DNA of 64,000 nt from Phylloscopus collybita (Eukaryota > Chordata > Aves > Passeriformes > Phylloscopidae). The translations under genes were made by a program, and so were the position numbers. This document shows, piece by piece, positions 1 to 11,429 of this stretch; positions within the stretch are counted from its first letter, which is position 1, and each line of letters begins with the position of its first letter. The stretch covers positions 1,774,501 through 1,838,500 of the forward strand of contig JAJNNQ010000031.1 in NCBI GenBank assembly GCA_027886175.1, given 5' to 3'. The notes under the pieces were generated by a model. That model did no database searches and was not told the DNA's origin. It worked only from the letters and a program-made list of their open reading frames with translations.

Positions 1-34
1 TTTCTATTTTAATCCATTTGGGGTTTTCCACCAG

Positions 35-139
35 AAAAAATACAAGGAAGATGCAGAGAAGAGCATGCCCTACTACGTGCCTGTGGCTGACACACCAGAG
101 ATGCAGCGGGTCCGAGAGAATCAGAAGAACTTCAGCATG
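35..139 (+). CDS. NEB: NEB window exon 1: 35-residue module
   Basis: 105 nt in phase 0, with acceptor ccag and donor gtaaat. It translates from [20 protein letters not shown] to NFSM, a simple nebulin module carrying the YKED actin-binding core. Confidence 0.93.
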
Positions 140-938
140 GTAAATCCAGAAAGAAATTTTTAAAAAACCAACATATTTTTCTCATTTTTTGATGAAAACT
201 GGAAGGAAATCTGTGCAGCATAAGGTTAACATTTGACATTTTCCCTTTACACAGCTGCAGTATCAGTCAGACCTACAGAACAGTAAAGGAAAAGTCACAG
301 TGGTGCAGGACACCCCAGAAATCCTGAGGGTGAAGGAAAACCAGAAGAATTTCAGCTCGGTATGGTCACCTCTGTCTTCACTCCTCAGCCCAAAATATAG
401 AGTTTAATACCTTTAATAAAATTACCATTTTTTTTGGTGCTTCTCCTACAGGTGCAGTAGGTTTAGCTGGGCTTTATAAAGTGTTTTTCCTGCTGTTTTT
501 TTGTGGGGTGATTGCCCTCTTTCACAGGCACAGCTGTGACAGAGTTAAACAATCCCTCATTAATTTCATGCAATTATTATCCCTTTCCTTTGTGCTGTTC
601 CCATGCCAGTCCCTCCCTGTCCTGCTGCCCCTCGTGCTCTGTGTGCCTGAGTCGTTGCCCAGTTCCTGTTGCCATCAAGTCTCCTGTGGCATTTTGCCTC
701 CAGCACCATTAACAAAGTGGAAAATCTTTGTATAAATCAAACTAGAGCAAATAATGATCTTCAATCCCAAAATTAGCCCACAGATGTTTTGATTATGGAA
801 TGATGGAATGCGTGGAAGGGCCCTAAAGTTCATCTTCTTCCATCCTGCCATGGGCAGGGACTCCTTCCACTAGCCCAGGAATATTCTACTGAAACATATT
901 TGATAATCTGATTATTGTATAAACCATTTATTGTATAA

Positions 939-971
<33 letters not shown>

Positions 972-3900
972 GTAGTATTATTGTATAATGCTACTTAAAA
1001 AGCATTAAATATAAAGAATCAGCTCTTTTTTTTTTCCCCCAATGGTGCTCACTTTGGACACCTTCAGAGAGGCAGCAACCAGAGTGGATCCTCTGGGCTT
1101 TCAGCTGCTCTGTTGTGTCCAAATTCAGTGGCTGGGAGCAAGAACGTTGTGTTTTGGATGCTTAACCTTGTTGTCTTCATTCTAAACGTTAAGATTTTGT
1201 ATAAAGAAGATATTGGAACTGGAACCACAATTGAAAAGACCCCAGAGATGCAGAGAGTTAAACGAACCCAGGATAATATCAGCTCGGTACACAAGAATTG
1301 ATTTTTAATACTCACTCTAATTCAACTTGAAATAATTTTTTTTTCATCTTTTTCTTTTCTTTACACCTTGCTAACAGTGGTTTGGCAATAACCCACCCAC
1401 TTAAGGGTGACTTTCTGAAAGGTTTTGCCCATCCTTGTTACTTTAACAGTAACCTCTCTAATGATTAACATTCCATTTCTTACTCACAACCCATTTCTAA
1501 ACTACCAAAGCTCTTGCTGTCAATTTGATCTCATCCCAGACAGAGTTTGGATAGAAAAAAAAAAAAAAGAAATATTTAGGTGGGAAGGGATGTGTTGAAA
1601 TCATCTGTCCCAACCCTGTGGCTCAGCTTTAGGATAAATTGAGTTTTGAGGATCCCACAGGATGAAGATTCTACAACCTGTTCCAGGGTAGGACCATCTC
1701 CCAGAAAAATCTGTTTTACTCTGCTCAGACCGAATTTTCTGGTGGTGATTTTTTGGTTTGTTTTGTCCTGGCAAACTCGGATGTTATCTTAAAGGTCACA
1801 GCACTCTAAAATTGAAATAATTTTTACCTATTAATTTTATTTCAAAGCTCCTAAACCTCCTCCATGCTTTTTTTTTTTTGAATGGTGGTGTCATTTAGTG
1901 TCATGCACTAACACTGCAGCCAGTTTGTTCATGCAGAATGTGTTTAAAATGTTAAAAATGTTAAAAATGTTCTTGTGAAAGGCTTCTTCTGTTGTTAGCA
2001 AAGCAGAAATGCAATGGCACCGTCCCTGTTGAAATGTTGTGTGGTGATCCTCACCTTTGTTAAGTAGGAGGGATTCTTGCACATCCCAAATTCTCCTTTG
2101 CTTGGTAGAAAGGCCAAATAGTACCAGGTTTAAAGGAATTTACCTGGATTTATAAAACCATTCCCAGTGACCCAACAAGCTGAATTGCCTCGTCACAGCT
2201 TCCTTGGGAAGGTGAGGGCAAGGTGGTGAAGTCCTTTAAACTTTCCCTCTCCATGAGATCAGGACAAAGCTCTTTAGGAACCTTTGAAAGCTTTCCTGTG
2301 AAGCCTTTTCCTTTCCCTGATTCCTGTGCTGGGACTTGCAGGTGAAGTACAAGGAGAGCATTGGGAAAGGGACTCCCATCCCCGACCTGCCCGAGGTGAA
2401 GCGCGTCAAGGAGACCCAGAAGCACATCAGCTCGGTAATGTCCCTGTCCCCTGCACATCAGCCCCCTAATTCCTTCTTCCCTGCCCCCTCCAGAGCCCTG
2501 CTCCAACCTTTTCCTCTTGGGAAAGCTCCAGCTCTCCCAAATCCCTGTGGCCAGCAGCAGGAAATTGGAATACCTGAGTTTTACAGGGATTACCCCACTC
2601 GGTCGCTGCCCGTGTTTCTTCTGTGGCCTTTTCTGAACACAGAGCTAGGGAGAACAATTACCCAGGTTATGTGTTGAAGTTTGACTGGGAAAAAAAAAAA
2701 GAATCAGGAAGACAGAACTTTGAGGAAAAAAATCCAAGTGGAGCCTTTTTGTATGACAATTATAAGGGAACGCAAAACCTTCCCATATCCAGTCAAGTGT
2801 AAATTTCACAGCTCACTTATGGACAACTGAGTTTTCTTCCAAATGATTTCTCATTTTTTCTAACCTTCCCCACAAGGTGTTTTCCCTTGCTGTGATTGAC
2901 TTATTTGTCTCAATGACACCAAGCAGTGATTTTTAAATTTTTTTATTTCTTTTGTTTGGGTACAAGGATTTTCCTACTTGCAAGAAGAGCTTTGAGTGCA
3001 CTTACCAGGTTGGGGTTATTCCACAAACATCTCCTTTCATGAAAAATAGAAATTTTAAAAATCAAATAACTACAGGTCAAATTGAACTTTATAACATGAG
3101 TGGTGGCACTCAATTGTTTTTGTTTCCTAGAGATTTAACCCAAAGTAAAATAGTGATGCAAACGAACAGAAGTCAAAATGAATAAAGCCCACAATGAAGT
3201 GTTTGTGCACTGAACAATTCCAGAAAAGGTTAAACTCTTTATTAATCCCATAAAGGGATTTCAGAGTCTGCCTGAAAAGTAATTCTATCATATTTCCTAA
3301 ACTAAGAGGAAAAATAAAGTATCCCTCTCAGGGTGGGCTCAGCAGGATATTTTAATTTGTGTCCTTTAAATGAAGAGACATTGAAGGGAAATTACTCTGA
3401 GCTGGTGAAGGTGCTGATCAGGATCCTGAGGGATGGACATTGTGCTTTGATTTCTGCATAATCCCAGTTTGTAATCCCAGTGGGGAGGTCAGGGATGGGC
3501 TGACCCTGCTGGTGCTTGTGTCCCACAGGTGTTGTACAAGGAGGAGCTGGGCACAGGCACCCCCACGCCCGTGACCCCAGAAATGGAGCGAGTCAAACGC
3601 AACCAGGAGCAGATTAGCTCGGTATTTCCACCCTGAGGGAGTTATAACAACGGGATGTTGTTATAATCCTGTGCTCCTAACACTCCTAACCTTGTTCTTC
3701 CTCAGGGGTTGAGTCCTGGCTGTGCCCTGGCAGGGTTTTAACTCATTGATCTTCCGCTGTTGGTGCTTTTGGGGGGATTTACACCTTCACGTGCTTTTCT
3801 TCTAAGAACAAACCTGCCTCAAAATAATCCTGGCATTTCCTGAGCTAAGATGGGCAGCAGAACATCCCTATGGAGTTGTGGTGTTTCTCCCCAAGTTTGT

Positions 3901-6900
3901 TTTACCCTGAGCCTTCATCTCTTCTCTGCAGTGACCCATTCACAGAATAATCCCCCACGGCCTCCTCCTCAATCCGATGAATCCCGAGTGATCCTAACGC
4001 TAAACACGATCCCACGCCAGTGGGATTTGGTGGCCCTGGCCTGTGCTCAGTGGGGTTTTTGTGGCACTGCTGTTGTCCCTCACAGGTGTTGTACAAGGAG
4101 GGTTTAGGGGCTGGCACAGCCACGCCGGTGACGCCGGAGATGGAGCGGGTGCGACGGAACCAGGAGCACATCAGCTCGGTACTGAGGGATCTCCACCCCT
4201 GCTCCCCTTCCAACCCAACCCCTTTAACTCCTCCATGTCACATCCTGGGGTGTGCTGGGAGCAACCCTTCCTTCATCCAGCCCTGGCAGGATCCTGAAGT
4301 TTTCATTTTTCCCCTCAATTTAACTCGTGCCGTTGTTGCTGATGGCAGATTTTAACCTCAGGGATGGAAGCCCTGGAGCAGGGCCTCCTTTGGCTTCCTA
4401 AAGGAAATCTCCATGGTGGGAGTGGTGTCACTGCTCCTCAGGAGCTGAGCCCACCCTCCCAGCACCTCCCTGCCCGTGGGAAATGGGCTCTCAACCCTTC
4501 CCCAGTCACAGGGAATGTTTGGTTTGGAAGCAGTCAGGGGTCTCTGCCTGTTCCTGCCCTGCTGAGGCTCTGCTCTGTCCCAGGGGCTTTGTCAGGAGCC
4601 CGGGTGGCATTCCCAGGGCATGGCACTGAGGGGACATCAGGAACTTCCAGTCTAAGTGGGGAAATTGCTGCAGGAGTGAATTCCTGTCTGGAATTCCCAC
4701 TGCTGACACATCCTCTTGGAAGAGCAAGCACTGTGCCACCCTTTTGTTCTGAGTTCTGGTTTAATTTGTGCCCTGTTTGGGGTCACCCTGCCCCAATCTC
4801 ACCTGGACAGTCCTGAATTTTAATTCTGCAGTTCTGGTTTAATTTGTGCCCTGTTCAGGGTCTGTCTGCTCCAATCCCAGGTGAATTCAGTCCTGAGTTT
4901 TAATTCTGCAGTTCTGGTTTAATTTGTGCCCCATTTGGGGTCACCCTGCCCCAATCTCACCTGGACAGTCCTGAGTTTTAATTCTGCAGTTCTGGTTTAA
5001 TTTGTGCCCTGTTCAGGGTCTGTCTGCCCCAGTCCCAGCTGAATTCAGTCCTGAGTTTTAATTCTGCAGTTCTGGTTTAGTTTGTGCCCCGTTTAGGGTC
5101 ACCCTGCCCCAGTCCCATTGGGAGGTTTCCCTGGCACTGCCAGCCTGGCTGGGCACAGCTGCAGCTCAGCAGGAAAAGCCTTTGCCAGGGGATTTCCAGG
5201 TGCTCTGGAACATTCCAGCACCTCCTGATTTTCCTTCAGGGTTCTTTGCTGAGCTTTCACCGAAGCAAAACTCTTTTTTTTTTTTCGCACTTTGCAGTTT
5301 CACAATATTAAATTATTTCTCTTCTCCTCTCTGTCCTCCCCCTTCCATTTTATTTTATTTTATTTTATTTTATTTTATTTTATTTTATTTTATTTTATTT
5401 TATTTTATTTATTATCTTTTGTACTTCATTTAATTTTATATTTTCTTTAATTTTCATTTTATTTTATTTCATATTTTATTTTGTTTTGTTTTATTTTATA
5501 TTTTATTTTATTTTATTTTATTTTATATTTTATACTATTTAATTTCATTTTATATTTCCTTTTATCTTTTGTACTTTGTCATTTTATATTTTCTTTATTT
5601 TAAATTCAATTTTATTTCATATTTTATTTTGTTTTATTTTTTTTAATTTCATTTCATTTTATATTTTATTTTATATTTTGTTTTATTTCATTTCATTTCA
5701 TATTTCCTTTTATCTTTTTTCACTTTATTTCATTTTATATTTTATTTCATGTTATTTTATATTTTTCTTTCATTTTATATTTTCCTTATTTTTTATTTTA
5801 TTTTGTTTCATCTTCTATTTTATATTTTATTTTATTTCATTTTTTTATTTTATTTTATTTTATTTTATTTTATTTTATTTTATTTTATATTTTATTTTAT
5901 TTTATTTTATTTTATTTTATTTTATTTTATTTTATTTTATTTTATTTTATTTTATTTTTTTCCACACTCCTGCTGCCCACAGGTGTTGTACAAGGAGGGG
6001 CTGGGGGTTGGCACCCCAGTCCCTGTCACTCCTGAGATGGAGAGGGTCAAACGCAACCAGGAGAACTTTAGCTCGGTATTTTTTTATCATTTCAAAAAAA
6101 AACCCTCAGTTCTCTGTAACTTTAACACCTGCAAACTCTAAATCCAATTAACTCACCAAAAATCCCCTTTCTGCTCTTATATTTTAGGCACTACATTTTA
6201 TCTACTTGTTCTTTAAAATATTTTCCGCACTTGTTCTTTAAAATATTTTCCATACTTGTTCTTTAAAATATTTTCCTTATCATTTAACACTGGATCTTTC
6301 ACCTGCATTAATTTCTTTCCTGCAGTTTAAGCCAGTTTGCATTTTTAAACCTTTTTTTTTTCCTTTTGTTTATAATTTGCTGAATTCCCTTCCTGTAAGA
6401 CACTGTTGGAGCCTGGCCAAGCAGTTGGATTTGTATTTATCACGATTAATAACTGATTTATACTCCCTCATTTTTCCTGCTTTCTAGCACATAAAATCCC
6501 ATCCCTTCCCTCCATCAAATGCAGATTTTTCTAATTTTTTTGGGGTTGTTTTTACCTCTTTTTTTTGCCCTGTTGCCCCACAGGTGTTGTACAAGGAGGA
6601 GCTGGGCTCGGGAACCCCCACCCCTGTCACCCCCGAGATCGAGAGGGTCAAACGCAACCAAGAACACTTTAGCTCGGTAGTTCTGAACTTCAAAAAGCCA
6701 AAATAAAAATCCCCTTTAATCCATCTGAAAATAATCCTAACCCCAAAATAATTGATGGACACCAGAACATCCCATCCCTTGTGTTCTGCTGGTTTTTTTT
6801 TCCTTTGGAATCGCTGACTTCTCCTGGTGACATCCATCCCACTAATGAGTTTCAGTTCCTTCTTCCCATCTTTTTCCTGCCCTCTTTTTAAATCCTCTGC

Positions 6901-9900
6901 TTTTCCTTTTATTAATCACTTCCATCCTTGAGTATATTTTTATTTTTCCCTTGGTTTTCCCGTGTATAAAAATCTAAACTCTTCCTTGCCTGACCCAAAT
7001 CCGTGGCTGTGCCTTCTTCAGCTCTGATCCCTGACCTGCTGTGATGGGTGTGAGATGGGGAAAGCAGCTGGAATTGCTGGATTCCCTTTGGGTTTGGTGC
7101 TTTTCCCTTTGGGTTTGGTGTTTCTCCTTTGGATTTGGTGCTTTTCCCTTTGGGTTTGGTGTTTTCCCTTGGGATTTGGTGCTTTTCCCTTTGGATTTGG
7201 TGCCTTTCCCTCTGGATTTGGTGTTTTCCCTTTGGATTTGGTGCCTTTCCCTTTGGATTTGGTGCCTTTCCCTTTGGATTTGGTGCTTTTCCCTTGGGAT
7301 TTCTGCTTTTCCCTTTGGATTTGGTGTTTTCCCTTTGGATTTGGTGCCTTTCCCTTTGGATTTGGTGCTTTTCCCTTGGGATTTGGTGTTTTTCCCTTGG
7401 GATTTCTGCTTTTCCCTTTGGATTTGGTGCCTTTCCCTTTGGGTTTGGTGCCTTTCCCTTTGGATTTGGTGCCTTTCCCTTGGGATTTGGTGCCTTTCCC
7501 TTGGGATTTGGTGCTTTTCCCTTTGGATTTGGTGCCTTTCCCTTTGGGTTTGGTGCCTTTCCCTTTGGGTTTGGTGCTTTTCCCTTGGGATTTGGTGCCT
7601 TTCCCTTGGGATTTGGTGCCTTTCCCTTTGGATTTGGTGCCTTTCCCTTGGGATTTGGTGCTTTTTCCTTGGGATTTGGTGCCTTTCCCTTTGGATTTTG
7701 TGCCTTTCCCGTGGGATTTGGTGCCTTTTCCTTGGGATTTGGTGCTTTTCCCTTCGAATTTCATGCCTTTCCCTTTGGATTTGGTGCTTTTCCCTTGGGA
7801 TTTGGTGTTTTTCCCTTGGGATTTCTGCTTTTCCCTTTGGATTTGGTGCCTTTTCCTCTGGATTTGGTGCCTTTCCCTTTGGGCAACGTGGCAGGGATGC
7901 ACTGGAAATGTTCTGGGGGTGTTGGAATGTGTGGAAAGCTGAGGGAAGTGCCACTAAACCCACTAGAAATTACATGTATGTAACATATAATAGACATTTA
8001 AAATACATAAAACATAAAATTATATCTCAATTGCTTAACATCTTGTTTCTATATAATACATGAAGGTATACAATAATAATAACTTATTTATAAATATACC
8101 CTTCTTCCCCAACATCCCACCCAAACCCACCCTCCTTCAGCCTCAGTCCTATCAGCGTTCTAAATGAATTTTTCATTCCCAGGGATTTTTAAGCCCAGGA
8201 CGTGTCAGAAGCCCCTCTCTGATGCTCTGGGTGCTTTTTGATGCTGCTTTAAATCTGATTTTTTTTTGCCCTGTTGCCCCACAGGTGTTGTACAAGGAGG
8301 AGCTGGGCTCAGGAACCCCCACCCCTGTCACCCCCGAGATCGAGAGGGTCAAACGCAACCAAGAACACTTTAGCTCGGTAGTTCTGAACCTCAAAAAGCC
8401 AAAATTAATAATTAAAAAAAAAAAATCCCCTTTAATCTGTTTTAAAAACACTTTTTTAACCAACAAAACAACAGTCTTGTTGCCTTATAATCGACTTACC
8501 CCCCAAAAAATAATATCCTGGTCCCTCTCAGAATTATTTTTTTTTTCCTTTGTACTTGGTACTTATATTGCTCTTATTCCCTTTATTTTTAATGACATCA
8601 TTTTAGTAATTGAAGCCAACCTTTTGGAGTGTGACTGCCTTTTTTTCTAACTCTTAAAAACCCACCCCATTTTCCTTAATTAGTCCCCAAAATCCTTTTT
8701 TTTAACTCTTAAAATCCCACCATGTTTTCCTTTATTTAGTCCCAACAATCCTTTTTTTTTTTTTAACTCTTAAAACCCACCCTGTTTCCCTATTTAGTCC
8801 CAACAATTCTATTTTAACTCTTAAGAATCCACCTTGTTTGCCTGATTTAGCCCCCAAATCCCTTTTTTTTTAACTCTTAAAAATTCACCCAGTTTTCCTT
8901 ATTTGGTCCTAACAATCCTTCTTTTTCTACTCTTAAAATCCACCCTGTTTCCTTATTTAATCCCAAAATTCTATTTTAATTCTTAAAACCCCACCCTGTT
9001 TTCCTCATTTAGCCTTAACAATCCTTTTTTTTTTTTTACACTTAAAATCCACCTGTTTCCTTATTTAATCCCGAAATTCTATTTTAACTCTTAAAAATCC
9101 ACCTTTATTCCTTATTTAGCCCTAAAACCCCCCTTTTTTTTTTCTTTTTTTTTTTCTTTTTTTTTTTTTTTTTAACTCTTAAATCCCCACCCCATCTCCC
9201 CTCTTCAGTCCCACCTTCAGTTTCCCCATTTTCCTGCTTTTACCCCGCAGAACGAACCTGGCCTGGCTGCGCTCGGTGGGATGCGAGGGGAGCCACGCTT
9301 TAATTCGCTTTATTTGCTATTTCTCACAGCTTTTCTTGGCCGGGTTTGCAGGATTTTCTTTCTCCCTTCCACGCCACGAGTTCCTGTCCCGGTTTTGTTG
9401 GTTTTTTGGGTTTTTTTGGCCATCCTTGACCCCCGTTGTTGTCCCGCAGGTTCTGTACCGGGACGAGCTGGGCACGGGCACCCCAATCCCGGTCACACCC
9501 GAGCTGGAGCGGGTCAAACGCAACCAGGAGCACCTCAGCTCGGTATCGTGGGGGAGCAGGAGTTTTCCCTTTAACCCCACTCTACCAGCACCCCTTAACC
9601 TTCTTAAAAAAAACCCCAAAATTTCCTCTCCTCATTTAATCAGCTCATAAACAAACACTTCCTCACAAAAACGCATCCTCGCTCTCTTTCCCCACCTCCA
9701 ACTTCTTCACTGATGGAATTATTTACAAATATTCGGAATGATTTACGAATGTTTTCGTTGTTCTAAATATTTTTTTTTATTAGTATTATTATTTTTAACC
9801 GGTTTGCTCCCTGTTCCGACTTCCTTTTATGTGTGGGGTTTTGGTTTTTTTTTTAATATCTGAAGTTCTTCGCTTTAACCGTGGATGAGGGAGGGTGTTG

Positions 9901-11379
9901 AGTGCTCAGGAGGCTGCAGTGGGGATTTCAGAGCTCCAGTTCCGCGGGGAATCTCGGATATTTCGCGGATCCCGAGGTTGCTGATGGCTTTGGGTGGTTT
10001 CTTTGTGTCGCAGGTGTTGTACAAAGAGAGCGTGGGGACAGGGACCCCCACTCCTGTCACCCCCGAGATGGAGAGGGTCAAACGCAACCAGGAGATTTGC
10101 AGCTCGGTATTTTGCCAAAAACGCAAAAACTTCCCTTTTTAACTCTTTTTAAACGCGGAGTTGAAAAACCTTTTTAACTCTTTCGAAGCCCCCTTTATTT
10201 TATTTTTTTTTTTTAACCGTTTGGAGAAGGATTTGTCCCTCACATTTGGGCTCACTCCTCACTCGTGGCTTTCTCAAGTTGAAATTTGTTAACTCGGTTC
10301 GGTTGATCTTGGTTTTAAGAGTGATTTTAATGTCCTGTCCTAATCCTAAACCCTCTCAAATCCCCCCTTTCCTTTTCTCTGCAGTGCTGCCGTTCCTTTT
10401 AAAGCCGTTAATTGAGTTAATTGAGTTTTCTTGCCCCTGCAGTGGGATTTTTGTGCTCTTTGATGCCGTACTTACCCCATTTATCACCGGCGCTCCAAGC
10501 CCAACTACTCCTCTACTAAAACAGCGCCCAGGAGCTGCTTTAAAACCAGCTGGGGAACTAAATCCGAGGGGCAAGGAAGGTGCCAGGGCTGTCACTGACT
10601 GAGCTTTCTTCGGCTCCTCTCTCTCTCTGTCCCGCAGGTGTTGTATAAGGAGAACATAGGGAAAGCCACCCCTACCCCCGTCACCCCCGAGATGGAGAGA
10701 GTCAAACGCAATCAAGAGATCATTAGCTCGGTACTTCCAGCAGGAAAAGTTCCTAAAAAAAAAAAAAAAACAACTTTTTTAGTTTAACCCGGCTGGAGCG
10801 TTCAGCAACCCGTGCTTATTAACCCCTGCAATGCCCCCGTGCTCGCACACAAACTGCCCCAGCTTCTCCTTCACGCTAGAGAACAAAATCCCTTTTTGGG
10901 GATGGATGATGTTGTTGTTGTCCTGATGGCATTTTTTAATTTTTTTTTAACCCCTTTCTTACTCTACCTTGTGCTTTGACACTGATGATTCCAGTCAGGG
11001 CTCGTTCCTGCATCCCAAATTAATGGCAAAGCTCAAATTCTTCCTTCTGTGCCCCTGCCCTAACTCAGCGTAAAAAAAAAACAAAGCTGTTTGTTGTTCT
11101 GCTTTTGGGGTTGGTGGTTTTTTGGTTTGTTTTTGTTTTCCTCTTCCTTTTCAATGACGTTTGGATACTCCCTTGCATCCCGTAGGTTTTGTACAAGGAA
11201 AATGTGGGGAAGGTGACCCCGACCCCCATCACCCCCGAGATGGAGAGAGTCAAACGCAATCAAGAGATCATTAGCTCGGTACCTTCCCAGGCATTTCTGG
11301 TTTCCTTTGTGCTTCGACTTAATCAAGTAACAGCCTAACTCCCACTCAGAGCTGGTTTTAATTTAAAAAGAGATGTATT

Positions 11380-11429
<50 letters not shown>

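Larger units (their letters stand above)
360..1193 (+). other. NEB intron with CR1 fragment and ATT microsatellite
   Basis: No coding signal seen. It holds an antisense CR1-like tail at about 790-890 and an (ATT)n run at 939-971. Confidence 0.8.

Noticed and set aside
2952..3185. Possible extra nebulin exon (open frame with YKDF-like start)
   Set aside because: It has no TPE...RV..NQ module pattern and no acceptor/donor pair giving a 93- or 105-nt in-phase exon.
7018..8063. Overlapping open frames of 280-340 codons on both strands
   Set aside because: They are products of a 21-bp minisatellite. They lack gene-like composition and lie inside a NEB intron.
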